Positions 8,713 to 18,296 of a stretch of 64,000 bases of DNA are shown here, one piece after another. The position numbers and the translations under genes are program-made. The notes beneath the pieces are model-generated. The model saw nothing but the letters and a program-made list of their open reading frames with translations. It had not been told where the DNA came from and searched no databases. This stretch comes from Clostridium sp. CX1 (GTDB taxonomy: Bacteria > Bacillota > Clostridia > Clostridiales > Clostridiaceae). The DNA lies in contig NZ_JAODOO010000010.1 in assembly GCF_025398335.1 (NCBI RefSeq), positions 103,877 to 167,876 on the forward strand, read 5' to 3'. Every line of letters begins with the position of its first letter. The stretch's first letter is position 1.

Positions 8713-11469
8713 ATGAACTCATTTACAAAGAAAATGGCTATTAAGTACATGGAAGGCTATGGAGTTAACAAAAAACTAAACAAGGCAGCTAATAACACAA
8801 CAACATTGCAGGAACAGTTGAAGGATTTATCCTCTGTTGTAAAACAAATTAACAAAGGGACAAAAGAGCAGGCTGCATCAACAGAGTCTACTAGCACAAT
8901 GACAAAGGAACTTTCTCAATCCATTACTGGTGTGGTAAAGAATTCTGAACGTCTTAAGGAGTTAGCTACAAACTCAACGGAATATATTGAAGAAATGACA
9001 GTAGGAATGAAAAGTGCATCAGAAAACAGTAGAAGTACAGCTGCTTCTATAGAAGAAATATCTGTGTCTATTGAGCAGATGGGAAAGTCAATAAAAGGTG
9101 TAGCAGGTAATGCAGATAGTTTAAAAGAATCAGCAAAAGAAACCACTAGTGCAATACAGGAATTGGCTGCTTCTATAGAGCAGGTAGCAGGCAATAGTGA
9201 AAGTACTACAGGATCAGTAGAGGAAATATCTGCATCTATAGAGCAGATAGGAAAGTCCATAAAAGGAGTAGCAGGTAATGCAGAAAGTTTAAAGGGATCA
9301 GTAGAGGAAACTTCCGCAGCAGTGCAAGAGACTGTAGCATCTATAGAACAGGTAGCAGGTAACAGTGAAAGCACTGCCAAATCAGTAGAAGAGATATCTG
9401 TGTCTATTGAGCAAATGGGAAAGTCTATTAAGGGAGTAGCAGGTAATGCAGAGAGCCTTAAAGGATCAGCAGAAGAGACTGCTGCAGCAGTACAGGAAAT
9501 GGCAGCTTCTATAGAGCAAGTAGCAGGCAATAGTGAAAGTACTGCAAGCTCAGTAGAGGAAATATCAGCATCTATAGAGCAGATGGGAAAGTCTATTAAG
9601 GGAGTAGCAGGTAATTCGGACAGTTTAAAAGGTTCAGTAGAAGAAACCTCCGCAGCGGTACAGGAAATTGTAGCCTCTATAGAACAGGTAGCAGGTAACA
9701 GTGAAAGTACTGCAAGTTCAGTAGAACAAATATCAGCATCTATAGAAGAGATGGGCCAATCTATAAAAGGAGTAGCTGATAACTCAGAAATGCTTCAGCA
9801 ATCTGCTGTGGAAGCTCATAATACAGTAGAGGGAATGGTAGCCTCTATAGAACAGGTGGCTAAGAATGCTCAAAATATAAATAAACTTAGCGATAAAGTT
9901 CAGGCAGATGCAAGAGAAGGACAAAATGCTATAGGGGAATCAGTAGTTGCTATAAAGGAAATTTCTCAGGTAATACATCAAGCTGAAAAAGTAATGGATG
10001 GACTAGGTAAAAGTTCAGAGAAGATAGGCAGCATTATTGAGGTAATTGATGATATTGCTGACCAAACAAATCTTCTTGCTTTGAATGCAGCTATTGAGGC
10101 AGCAAGAGCTGGAGATCATGGAAAGGGTTTTGCTGTAGTTGCAGATGAAGTTAGAAAGCTTGCTGAGCGTTCAGCAGCAGCTACTAAGGAAATAGCCTCC
10201 TTAATTAAAGGAATTCAAGAAGAAGCTGCAAATGCTATTAAAGCTATAGGAGTAGGGACGGAAAAGGTGGAATACGGCACCCGTTTAGGAGACGAAGCTG
10301 GGAAAGCTATAGATAAAATAGTAGCTGGTATTGAAAGAGTAAATAGTGAGATAGTAGAAGTTACAACGGCTACAGAGGCCCAAACTAGTGATAGCAAAAG
10401 TGTTTTAGAAGCAGTGAAAAATGTCACAAATCAGTCTATTATGGTAACTCAAGCAACTAAGGAACAAGCAGCAGGAGTAGAAGAAATTATTAAAGGAATA
10501 GTAAATGCAAGAGAGCAGGTAAGACAGATTACAGTGGCTGTAAAAGAGCAGGCTAAGCAGGGGGAAAATATAGTCATAGCTATAGAAAATGTATCAGAAC
10601 AAACAATACAAGTGGCTGCCGCTGCAAAGGAGCAAGCAATAACTGTAGAAGAAGTTATAAATGGAGTAGCTAATGCAAGAGAACAAGTGAGACAGATCAC
10701 TTCAGCTGTAAAAGAGCAGGCACAGCAGAGTCAAAATATTGTTGCTGCAGTAGAAAGTGTAACAGAGCAAGCAGCACAGGTAACTTCGGCAACAAAGGAA
10801 CAGGCAGAGGGAGCAGAAGAAGTTATAAGAGGGGTAGTAAATGCAAGGGAACAGGTAAGACAAATTACAGTAGCTGTAAAGGAGCAGGCTAAACAGGGAC
10901 AAAATATAGTTGCAGCAGTAGAAAATGTATCAGAACAAACAATACAAGTGGCTACAGCAGGAAAAGAGCAAGCCTTAGCAGTAGAGCAAGTTATAAAGGG
11001 TGTAGAAAATGCAAGAGAACAGGTAAGACAAATTACAGCAGCAGTAAAAGAACAGGCTGCTCAGGGACAAAATATAACTGTAGCAACAGAGAATTTGGCA
11101 GGGCAAATAACACAGGTAGCAAAGGCAGCCAAGGAGCAGGCAGTAGGTGTAGAAGAGGTTATCAAGGGAACGATAAATGCAAGAGAGCAAATGAGACAAA
11201 TTAATGAAATTATAAAAGAACAGGCAACAGGTGCTGATAAGATTAAAAATACTGTGAAGGATATAGCTGAACAGGCTAATGAAGTAGCTGCTGCCACAAA
11301 TGTACAGGCATCAGAGGTACAAAATATCGTAAAACACACTAGTGAGATTTCAAAAATTGTAAATTTACATAATGAAGAGCTAAATAGAACAGAAACAGTA
11401 GCCTTGGACTTAGTTTCAAGTGCAAAAGAAATTAGTGAAACCTTAGAAGAATTACAGAATATTTTTTAG
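8713..11469 (+). CDS. Soluble methyl-accepting chemotaxis protein with giant repeat coiled coil
   Basis: A 918-aa chemoreceptor with no transmembrane segment, HAMP or recognisable ligand domain; essentially all of it is helical. The signalling tip ([20 protein letters not shown], turn near residue 466) is well conserved and should bind CheA/CheW. Both arms are built of 56-residue (eight-heptad) units: five clear copies at 109-388 (core [11 protein letters not shown]) and five at 598-877 (core [10 protein letters not shown]). Including one degenerate unit per arm, the repeats lie about 78-413 residues before and 76-411 residues after the turn, so the antiparallel arms stay in register. At 1.5 A per residue each arm could reach roughly 60 nm. 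A cytoplasmic array partner of the neighbouring CheA/CheW is likely; the stimulus is unknown. Confidence 0.93.
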   Translation: MNSFTKKMAIKYMEGYGVNKKLNKAANNTTTLQEQLKDLSSVVKQINKGTKEQAASTESTSTMTKELSQSITGVVKNSERLKELATNSTEYIEEMTVGMKSASENSRSTAASIEEISVSIEQMGKSIKGVAGNADSLKESAKETTSAIQELAASIEQVAGNSESTTGSVEEISASIEQIGKSIKGVAGNAESLKGSVEETSAAVQETVASIEQVAGNSESTAKSVEEISVSIEQMGKSIKGVAGNAESLKGSAEETAAAVQEMAASIEQVAGNSESTASSVEEISASIEQMGKSIKGVAGNSDSLKGSVEETSAAVQEIVASIEQVAGNSESTASSVEQISASIEEMGQSIKGVADNSEMLQQSAVEAHNTVEGMVASIEQVAKNAQNINKLSDKVQADAREGQNAIGESVVAIKEISQVIHQAEKVMDGLGKSSEKIGSIIEVIDDIADQTNLLALNAAIEAARAGDHGKGFAVVADEVRKLAERSAAATKEIASLIKGIQEEAANAIKAIGVGTEKVEYGTRLGDEAGKAIDKIVAGIERVNSEIVEVTTATEAQTSDSKSVLEAVKNVTNQSIMVTQATKEQAAGVEEIIKGIVNAREQVRQITVAVKEQAKQGENIVIAIENVSEQTIQVAAAAKEQAITVEEVINGVANAREQVRQITSAVKEQAQQSQNIVAAVESVTEQAAQVTSATKEQAEGAEEVIRGVVNAREQVRQITVAVKEQAKQGQNIVAAVENVSEQTIQVATAGKEQALAVEQVIKGVENAREQVRQITAAVKEQAAQGQNITVATENLAGQITQVAKAAKEQAVGVEEVIKGTINAREQMRQINEIIKEQATGADKIKNTVKDIAEQANEVAAATNVQASEVQNIVKHTSEISKIVNLHNEELNRTETVALDLVSSAKEISETLEELQNIF
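9037..9876 (+). repeat. Five tandem 168-bp coding repeats, N-terminal receptor arm
   Basis: Five consecutive 56-codon units, each with the pattern [15 protein letters not shown] followed by [12 protein letters not shown]. Each splits into two related 28-residue halves. Divergence rises toward unit five. Confidence 0.9.
10504..11343 (+). repeat. Five tandem 168-bp coding repeats, C-terminal receptor arm
   Basis: Five consecutive 56-codon units beginning [10 protein letters not shown], with KEQA recurring twice per unit. The fifth is divergent. The period equals that of the N-terminal arm. Confidence 0.9.
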
Positions 11470-11523
11470 TTTTTAGGTAGTATCCTTTGAAATAGTACTA
11501 TAACAGAAGCAGCAAATTTATGA

Positions 11524-11569
11524 AATTGACAGTGGATAAGGAAACTAGGTTAACTATCCACTGTCAATT
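11524..11569 (+). terminator. Stem-loop between receptor gene and cheR
   Basis: A perfect 15-bp stem (11524-11538 with 11555-11569; core TTGACAGTGGATA) and a 16-nt loop, followed by the interrupted T-rich ATTTTATT. It lies inside the operon, so it may act as a partial terminator or mRNA-stability element lowering cheR/cheB relative to the receptor. Confidence 0.55.
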
Positions 11570-11601
11570 ATTTTATTACAAAAGGCAAGGAGGTTACTCT
11601 G

Positions 11602-12411
11602 ATGAGTAATGACATAGGGCTACAGCAGTTAGCTAAAGAAATATACAATTATTGTGGAATCAATTTTTTAAATAATATTTCCCTTCTTCAATCCAAAATA
11701 GCAAACAGGTTGGTAGAGTTAGCTCTATCACCTTGGGAATATTGCGGATTTCTAAAGATGGAGAAGGGGGAATGGGATAATCTTATACAACTGATCACTA
11801 TTAATGAAACTTACTTTTTCCGTGAAGAGAACCTTTTAAAAGAGTTTAAGGATAGTATTCTGCCTCAGTTTAAAGAATATTCTTTAAGTAACCCACTTCG
11901 TATTTGGAGCGCAGCCTGCTCCACTGGAGAAGAACCATATACCTTGTCCATGCTCTGTGAGGAAAGTAAAGTCTTTGGAGCTAGTACAGTAAAAATTATT
12001 GCATCAGATATAGATAAAAAGGTGCTTAGCAAAGCAAAAAAAGGGGTATATAACAAAAAATCCTTTTCCTTTCGTAAGATGCCTCAAGAAATGTTAGATA
12101 AATATTTTTTACATTTAGAGGAAGAATATGCCGTAAAAGATATTATTAAAGAGAAAGTAGAGTTTAAAAATATAAACCTTTTTGATTCAAATCTTGTTGA
12201 AAAAATGGAAGAGATGGATATTATATTCTGTAGAAATGTACTAATATATTTTGACCAAGAAACTATTAAGAAGATAATCCATTCCTTTTATAATATATTA
12301 AAGCCTGGTGGTTACTTACTATTAGGCCACGCTGAAACTATAACTGGTATGAATACTGGCTTTAAAGCTATTTATACTGATTCTACTTTTTATTATAGAA
12401 AGGAGGGATAA
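11602..12411 (+). CDS. cheR: Chemotaxis protein methyltransferase CheR
   Basis: A 269-aa S-adenosylmethionine-dependent glutamate methyltransferase acting on receptor adaptation sites. The N-terminal helical CheR_N region is followed by the SAM-binding domain with WSAACSTGEEPYTLSML and DIIFCRNVLIYFD, both hallmark motifs. AAGGAGG precedes the ATG. Its stop is 5 bp before cheB, and the cheB ribosome binding site overlaps its last codons. It is the adaptation partner of the adjacent soluble receptor. Confidence 0.96.
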   Translation: MSNDIGLQQLAKEIYNYCGINFLNNISLLQSKIANRLVELALSPWEYCGFLKMEKGEWDNLIQLITINETYFFREENLLKEFKDSILPQFKEYSLSNPLRIWSAACSTGEEPYTLSMLCEESKVFGASTVKIIASDIDKKVLSKAKKGVYNKKSFSFRKMPQEMLDKYFLHLEEEYAVKDIIKEKVEFKNINLFDSNLVEKMEEMDIIFCRNVLIYFDQETIKKIIHSFYNILKPGGYLLLGHAETITGMNTGFKAIYTDSTFYYRKEG

Positions 12412-12416
12412 CTCTT

Positions 12417-13466
12417 ATGAAAAAATTTGGAGTGTTAGTGGTGGATGACTCTTCCTTTATGAGAAGATGTGTAAGTAAATTAATTGAGAAAGATTGCCAG
12501 TTTTTCATCCTAGGTATTGCTAGAAATGGTGCAGATGCTATAGAAAAGGTACAGCGACTAAAGCCAGATCTTGTGACCATGGATATAGAAATGCCAGAGA
12601 TGGATGGGTTAGCTGCACTAGAGATTATAATGAAGAATTATCCTGTACCTGTTGTAATGATAAGTAAGCATACAGATAAAGAGACAGAATCTACTATTAA
12701 AGCCTTAGAATTAGGTGCTGCAGACTTCTTTCTAAAAGAGGATTTAATAGGTGAAGATATAACGAATGAGATAGAAAAGGATTTTTTATATAGAATAAGG
12801 ACTATTGCAGAGAAGAAAAGTAATACAGCAAAAGAAAGTATTGGTAAAAAGGTAGAAGAGGAAAATAGAACTACTAAATCCCTTCCAATGCATAAAGTAG
12901 ATTTAGTAGCTATAGGCTGTTCTACGGGGGGGCCCTCTGCCTTGCAGGCTATACTTCCTAGATTCCCAAAGGATTTTAACGTTCCTATTATTGTAATGCA
13001 GCACATGCCTCCTGGTTTTACAAAATCTCTAGCTGAGAGGTTTAATACTCTGTGTAATCTTAATGTTAAAGAAATAGAAGATGGTGAGATAATAGAGGCA
13101 GGAAATATTTATATAGCACCTTCTGGGTTTCAGACAACAATAAATAGAAGACAAGACGGAACTGATGTTTTTAATGTAAGTGATAAGTTAGTTAAAGATA
13201 TATTATATAAACCATCTATAAATGTAACCCTTAAGTCCTTGGCTCCTATTTATAAAGATAAGCTATTATCTGTAATTCTTACTGGTATGGGAAATGACGG
13301 ATTAGAAGGTTGTAAGTTAGTGAAGCATTATGAAGGTCATGTAATTGCAGAGGCAGAGGAATCTTGTGTTGTTTACGGTATGCCTAAGGTTGTCTTTGAA
13401 GGAGGTTATGCAGACACGCAGGTACCACTATCTTATATTTATGAACAGATTATGATTCATATTTAA
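12417..13466 (+). CDS. cheB: Chemotaxis methylesterase/deamidase CheB
   Basis: A 349-aa protein with a receiver domain (acidic DD near residue 10, phosphoacceptor D56 in VTMDIEMPEMDG) joined by a charged linker to the methylesterase domain. The catalytic triad is visible: S169 (GCSTGGPSA), H196 (MQHMPPGFT) and D294 (GMGNDG). It removes methyl groups from receptor glutamates when phosphorylated by CheA. The AGGAGGG site overlaps the end of cheR, suggesting translational coupling. Confidence 0.96.
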   Translation: MKKFGVLVVDDSSFMRRCVSKLIEKDCQFFILGIARNGADAIEKVQRLKPDLVTMDIEMPEMDGLAALEIIMKNYPVPVVMISKHTDKETESTIKALELGAADFFLKEDLIGEDITNEIEKDFLYRIRTIAEKKSNTAKESIGKKVEEENRTTKSLPMHKVDLVAIGCSTGGPSALQAILPRFPKDFNVPIIVMQHMPPGFTKSLAERFNTLCNLNVKEIEDGEIIEAGNIYIAPSGFQTTINRRQDGTDVFNVSDKLVKDILYKPSINVTLKSLAPIYKDKLLSVILTGMGNDGLEGCKLVKHYEGHVIAEAEESCVVYGMPKVVFEGGYADTQVPLSYIYEQIMIHI

Positions 13467-13493
13467 AATATGTTTTATAAAAGGTGAATGGAA

Positions 13494-15461
13494 ATGAGTA
13501 AAGTAACAGAAAAGGCCTTAAGAGATAGTGAAGAAAAGTTTCGCACATTGTTTAATAACAGTGATGCTGCAATTTTTGTTCAGGAAATGGGAAGAACTGA
13601 GGAACCAGGTCAGTACATTGAAATAAACGACACTGCCTGCAAGCTATGGGGATATAGCAGAGAAGAATTTCTAAAGATGACTCCTAGGGACATTGAAGAT
13701 CCAGAGTCTTCAATAGAATTACCTCATGTAATAGAGGAATTTTTTCAAAAAGGAAAGTGCATTTTTCAGCGTATAACTATAGCTAAAGATGGAAGCTATA
13801 TACCTGTAGAAATAACGGCAATTAAATTTTATCTTCAAGGAAGATATGTAATGGCGTCTATTGTAAGAGACTTAAGAGCTATAAGAGAATCTGAAGAGGC
13901 ACTGAAAAAAAGTGAAGCTAAGTATAAGAACCTATTTAAAAATATGCATAATGCTTTTGGATATTTTAAGGTAGTATATGACAGAAATAAAAACATTATA
14001 GATTTTATATATTTGGAAGTAAATAATGCCTATGAGAAACTAGTGGATGCAAAGAGAGAAGAACTAGTAGGAAAAAGCTTTTTTCAAATATTTTTGGATT
14101 TAAAAAATTATAAAGAACTTTATTTACAAATAGTAGCTAATGCTGTAATTGAAAGTCAACCATTTGAATCTAAAGAGTTTTTTATAGGAGGCAATATTAA
14201 TAAGTGGTGCCAAGTATATATATACAGTCCCGAAGAGGATTGCTTTGCTTGTATTTTCAGAGATACAACGGAACAGAAGAAAAATGCAGAGGAATTAAGA
14301 GAAGCAAAGGAAGCAGCGGAGGCAGCTAGTAGTGCCAAAAGTACATTTTTAGCAAACGTAAGTCATGAAATAAGGACACCTTTAAACAGCATTATAGGAT
14401 TAGTAGATTTAACCCTGTTAACAAATTTAACAGAAGATCAAAGAGATAGCTTAGAGACTGTGAAACACAGTGCAAATTCTCTGCTACTTATAATAAACGA
14501 TATTTTAGATTTTTCAAAAATTGAGGCTGGCAAAATGACAGTAGATAGAACTCCATTTAATTTAAGAAACTTGATTGAAAGTTCTATAAAGATACATCAG
14601 ATTAATGTAAAAGATAAGAATTTAATATTAACGTGGAATATGGATGCAAACGTACCGGAAGAGATAATTGGTGATGCTAATAAATTAGAGCAGGTAATAA
14701 ATAATATACTTGGAAATGCTATAAAGTTTACAGAAGAAGGGCGAGTTATCCTTAGTGTAAAAGTCATTGAAAATGTAGAAAACTTTGTAGAGATAGTATT
14801 TGCTATAACAGATACAGGCATTGGGATTGCAGAAGAAGATAGGATTAAACTATTTAAGGAATTTAGCCAGGTAGACGGATCCATAACTAGAAGATATGGT
14901 GGTACAGGTTTAGGTTTAATAATTTCTAAAGGTCTTATAAAAATAATGGGTGGAATTATAGGAGTAGAAAGCCAAAAGGATAAAGGCAGTACTTTTTATT
15001 TTACTGTTAAAGTTCAACGAACTTCTGTAAAAGCAGCTCAACCAAAGGTTAATGTCAATTACAACAATGAGTCAAAGCTATTTTACAATGAAGAGATTGA
15101 CAAAAATTTCGAAAATAGTGTAAAATTTTTAAGTGGAAAATACCATAAAAATGAAAAAATGAATTCATATAGTTATGAGTTTACTTCATCAATGAAAGAC
15201 AAATGTAAGAATAATAAACCTATTAGTGATAATAACCAGCTTTTAGAATTTACTAAAGGTTATGTTAAGGAAATCAAAGAAGCTTTGGAAGAAGGGAACT
15301 TTTTAAAGGCTGAAAAGGCTGCAAAGCAAATTAAAAATATAAGCAGCTGTGCTGGTATAAAAAATATAAAAATGTTGGCTTTTGCCATTGAACTTGCAGT
15401 AAGACGGAGGGATCTAGAAGAAGGAAAGAAGTTTTTAAAGAAGCTAGAGGAAACTTATTGA
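13494..15461 (+). CDS. PAS-domain sensor histidine kinase with degenerate HPt tail
   Basis: A 655-aa soluble kinase. PAS 1 spans about 13-125 and PAS 2 about 140-265, followed by HisKA with phosphoacceptor H291 (NVSHEIRTPLNSIIG) and HATPase_c (N box NNILGNAIKF, TDTGIGI, GGTGLGL). A low-complexity linker leads to a C-terminal helical segment resembling HPt, but AAKQIKNISS has Lys where the phosphoacceptor His of the AAHTLKGSS pattern should be. No receiver is fused; a lone receiver gene follows 49 bp later. The start at 13494 has AAGGTG 7 nt upstream, better than the ATG at 13488. It could feed phosphate to that receiver. The PAS signal is unknown. Confidence 0.88.
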   Translation: MSKVTEKALRDSEEKFRTLFNNSDAAIFVQEMGRTEEPGQYIEINDTACKLWGYSREEFLKMTPRDIEDPESSIELPHVIEEFFQKGKCIFQRITIAKDGSYIPVEITAIKFYLQGRYVMASIVRDLRAIRESEEALKKSEAKYKNLFKNMHNAFGYFKVVYDRNKNIIDFIYLEVNNAYEKLVDAKREELVGKSFFQIFLDLKNYKELYLQIVANAVIESQPFESKEFFIGGNINKWCQVYIYSPEEDCFACIFRDTTEQKKNAEELREAKEAAEAASSAKSTFLANVSHEIRTPLNSIIGLVDLTLLTNLTEDQRDSLETVKHSANSLLLIINDILDFSKIEAGKMTVDRTPFNLRNLIESSIKIHQINVKDKNLILTWNMDANVPEEIIGDANKLEQVINNILGNAIKFTEEGRVILSVKVIENVENFVEIVFAITDTGIGIAEEDRIKLFKEFSQVDGSITRRYGGTGLGLIISKGLIKIMGGIIGVESQKDKGSTFYFTVKVQRTSVKAAQPKVNVNYNNESKLFYNEEIDKNFENSVKFLSGKYHKNEKMNSYSYEFTSSMKDKCKNNKPISDNNQLLEFTKGYVKEIKEALEEGNFLKAEKAAKQIKNISSCAGIKNIKMLAFAIELAVRRRDLEEGKKFLKKLEETY

Positions 15462-15510
15462 TTAATAATAAATAAAAAATGTTAACGATGCGTCAGCAGG
15501 AGGAATTTTG

Positions 15511-15903
15511 ATGAAGATTTTAGTAGCAGAAGATGACTTAGCAAGTAGAAAATTTATGTTTAAATTTTTTTCTAAATATGGAAAGTGTGATACTACTGTT
15601 GATGGAATTGAGGTCCTGGAAGCCTTTTCTTTAGCCTTAGAATTACAGGAAACTTATGATTTAGTTTGTCTAGATATAATGATGCCAAAGGTTGATGGTA
15701 TAGAAGTACTGAAAACAATAAGAAAAATGGAAAGTCATTATAAAATTGAGGAATCTAGGAAAGCTAAAATTATTATGCTTACAGCCCTTGGAAAAACTGA
15801 ATATATTTCTAAGGCTTTAGAAACAGAGGATGCAACTTACATAGAGAAACCTATAGAGATAAATAAGTTAACAAGCACAATGAGAGAATTAAACTTAGTT
15901 TGA
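15511..15903 (+). CDS. Single-domain response regulator
   Basis: A 130-aa stand-alone receiver with acidic pair D8/D9, phosphoacceptor Asp in CLDIMMPK, Thr in MLTALG and Lys in IEKPIE. It has no output domain. AGGAGG lies 7 nt before the ATG. Placed between a receiver-less histidine kinase and an HD-GYP gene, it probably takes phosphate from that kinase or from CheA and passes the signal by protein contact. An insertion before the fourth helix (HYKIEESRKAK) is common in receivers of hybrid kinases, suggesting origin by splitting of a hybrid. Confidence 0.88.
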   Translation: MKILVAEDDLASRKFMFKFFSKYGKCDTTVDGIEVLEAFSLALELQETYDLVCLDIMMPKVDGIEVLKTIRKMESHYKIEESRKAKIIMLTALGKTEYISKALETEDATYIEKPIEINKLTSTMRELNLV

Positions 15904-15935
15904 TATTTTTATATCAAAACTATAAGGGGGATGTT

Positions 15936-16979
15936 ATGGATTACATATATATACCAACTTCATCCTGTAAAAGTGGGGATGTCATAGCTTTTGATGTAAT
16001 TACCAACCATGGAGCTACATTGATAATAAAAAATACCACTTTAAATGACTATATAATAAAAAAGCTTATAAAATTTAAAATAGAGGGACTTTGGATATAT
16101 GAAACTAAGATCACTGGTAAATTAGATGAATACGACTCCATGGAAAGACTTGAAGTAAATTACAAGGGAAGTATAGCTGCTTTAAAAAAGTCGCTAATAA
16201 ACATGCTAAAAGGGGAAGAGGTTAACCTAGACATAATAAATAGTGTGTCCAAAACAATATACGCGGAAGTACAGGAAGATATAAATATAATTAAATGCTT
16301 AAATAGCATAAAAGATGCTGATGAATACACCTATAGTCACAGTATAAATGTTGCCTTTTATTCAATGCTTATTTGTAAATGGCTAGGCTTATCAGAGACA
16401 GAAATATTAAGGGTTATAGAAGCAGCACTTCTTCATGATATAGGAAAAATTAAGATTGAAAGTACAGTATTGAATAAGAAAGGAAAATTGACTCCAGATG
16501 AGTTTGAAATAATAAAAAAACACACAGTATACGGGTATGAGATTCTAAAACCTTTGAAAAACATATCGAAGGATGAGAGACTAGCGGTACTAATGCACCA
16601 TGAAAAAGAAGATGGTTCTGGATATCCTTTTGGTGCCAAGGGCGACAAGATAAATAGATTCGCAAAAATAATTTCCATAGCAGATGTTTATGATGCTATT
16701 ACTTCTGATAGAGTTTATAAAAAAAGGAATACTCCTTTTGAAGCATTTCAATTTTTTCAGATATCAGGTATAAGGTATTTTGACTTAATTATAATGAAGG
16801 AATTTCTAAGCCATATATCAGCATTATATATTGGATTTAAGGTTAGGTTAAGTTCAGGGGATATAGGACAAATTGTATATATACCGCCTTTTAACATCAC
16901 GGAGCCAATAGTTCAGGTAAACTCAAATTATATAGATTTATCAAAAAATAGTGATATAAAGATTTTATCGATTTTTTAA
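15936..16979 (+). CDS. HD-GYP domain protein, probable c-di-GMP phosphodiesterase
   Basis: A 347-aa protein with an N-terminal domain of unknown function (about 1-120) and a full HD-GYP domain: HSINVAFYS, H167-D168 in LLHDIGK, KHTVYGYEIL, and HHEKEDGSGYP from H221. These are the metal ligands and GYP signature of enzymes that hydrolyse c-di-GMP. AAGGGGG lies 5 nt before the ATG. As the last gene of the operon, it makes c-di-GMP turnover the likely output of the array. No receiver is fused, so control would be through protein contact. Confidence 0.88.
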   Translation: MDYIYIPTSSCKSGDVIAFDVITNHGATLIIKNTTLNDYIIKKLIKFKIEGLWIYETKITGKLDEYDSMERLEVNYKGSIAALKKSLINMLKGEEVNLDIINSVSKTIYAEVQEDINIIKCLNSIKDADEYTYSHSINVAFYSMLICKWLGLSETEILRVIEAALLHDIGKIKIESTVLNKKGKLTPDEFEIIKKHTVYGYEILKPLKNISKDERLAVLMHHEKEDGSGYPFGAKGDKINRFAKIISIADVYDAITSDRVYKKRNTPFEAFQFFQISGIRYFDLIIMKEFLSHISALYIGFKVRLSSGDIGQIVYIPPFNITEPIVQVNSNYIDLSKNSDIKILSIF

Positions 16980-17012
16980 GTTGTTTATAAATATTGAATA
17001 TAGTTACATGAA

Positions 17013-17055
17013 GAAAAAGTAGTTTGCCAATAGGGTAAGCTGCTTTTATTTTTTA
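17013..17055 (+). terminator. Terminator ending the chemosensory operon
   Basis: An imperfect stem between AGTAGTTTGCC and GGGTAAGCTGCT with a short ATA loop, preceded by an A-run and followed by TTTTATTTTTT. Confidence 0.7.
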
Positions 17056-17143
17056 TCATTAATGCATACATACAATAGAATTGTATTGGTAAGTATATAA
17101 AATAAAATTAATAGATTATAGATACTAAGGTGGTGGCAGTGAA

Positions 17144-18085
17144 ATGAAAAAAATAACTCTTTGCATAATATTATTATTTTCTTTATGTATTAATACAAGC
17201 TATCCAGTAGAGGCTTCACAGACTAATAATAAGTCTACATACACAAGCATTAATAGCTATGAAGTAAATATGAAACAGGATATCCTGTCTCTAATGATGG
17301 CTTATCCAGGATATGTTTCCGATATAGTTAAGGAAGACAATGGTCTTGTTTACCTAGTAATGAAGTCAGGAAAAAGGATACTTTATGATGATAAAAAAAT
17401 AAAAACTTACGAACAAAAATTAGAGAACCCAGATTTGCAAGACATGATGGAGCAGGTTTATCCACTTTCTACTGATTTGAAGCTAATGGATAAAAACTTT
17501 GATCCAGGTCGTTGTAGAGCATATGGAATACTAAATGAAGTCTATGGGAGTTCTCAGCAGCAAATACAATCTAATTTAGCAAGGGTAAACTTCGGATATA
17601 CACCACTTCAATTTAATGACAAAAATAAAGCAGCAGAATCACTGAAAGATGTCATGAAGGACCTTACACCTTTGATAGAAAGAAATTCAGCTATTAGGGC
17701 TGCAGTAATTCCTTGTAGTGGAACTTTTAATTATCGCTTAATATCAGGAACAAATAGGTTAAGTCCTCACTCTTTTGGAATTGCTATTGATTTAGCTAGA
17801 GATAGGAGAGACTACTGGAAGTGGGCCAATGAAGAGCAAGGCCAAAAGAGACTAGATAGTTACCCAAGGGAGGTTGTAGAAATATTCGAAAAGAATAATT
17901 TTATATGGGGAGGAAAATGGGGCCATTTTGATATTTTACATTTTGAATATAGGCCAGAAATTATCTTAAAAGCTAGATATTTTGGAGTAAAAAGAGACTT
18001 TGATAAACTGTGGTATAATGGGGTGCCTTTAGAGGATGTTAACGTGAAATCTTGTGTTGAAAAAATTAATAAATCATTAGAGTAA
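17144..18085 (+). CDS. Secreted M15 family peptidoglycan peptidase
   Basis: A 313-aa exported protein with a Sec signal peptide (KK then a hydrophobic run to about residue 25). The C-terminal domain is M15C-like (D-Ala-D-Ala carboxypeptidase or L-Ala-D-Glu endopeptidase type): SPHSFGIAIDLA supplies zinc ligands H209 and D216, and HFDILHFEYRPE supplies H266. It would cut peptide stems of cell-wall peptidoglycan. AAGGTGG lies 10 nt before the ATG. It is a single gene with its own terminator; the region before the peptidase domain (about 40-130) is not recognised. Confidence 0.88.
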   Translation: MKKITLCIILLFSLCINTSYPVEASQTNNKSTYTSINSYEVNMKQDILSLMMAYPGYVSDIVKEDNGLVYLVMKSGKRILYDDKKIKTYEQKLENPDLQDMMEQVYPLSTDLKLMDKNFDPGRCRAYGILNEVYGSSQQQIQSNLARVNFGYTPLQFNDKNKAAESLKDVMKDLTPLIERNSAIRAAVIPCSGTFNYRLISGTNRLSPHSFGIAIDLARDRRDYWKWANEEQGQKRLDSYPREVVEIFEKNNFIWGGKWGHFDILHFEYRPEIILKARYFGVKRDFDKLWYNGVPLEDVNVKSCVEKINKSLE

Positions 18086-18109
18086 TTTAGTATTCTTAGG
18101 AGTTATAGG

Positions 18110-18133
18110 CTGCTTTAAATAAGCAGTTTTTTT
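18110..18133 (+). terminator. Rho-independent terminator
   Basis: CTGCTT/AAGCAG stem with a TAAAT loop, followed by seven T. Confidence 0.85.
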
Positions 18134-18296
18134 ACCAAGATATATAATATAAGTTAAGACATAGTTGAAGTGGTTTCTTTAAAGTTAAATTGAAATTTTG
18201 GATAAAACTGATAGTTCGATTTTATAAGCATTGGGGGAATAATAAAAGCATGAAATTTTATTAACAACATTTCGCAAAGTAAAGGAGTATTGAATT

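Noticed and set aside
8916..11339. Several long open frames on the minus strand opposite the repeat chemoreceptor
   Set aside because: They mirror the Ala/Ser/Glu/Gln-rich repeats on the coding strand, have no ribosome binding sites and read as repetitive hydrophobic strings.
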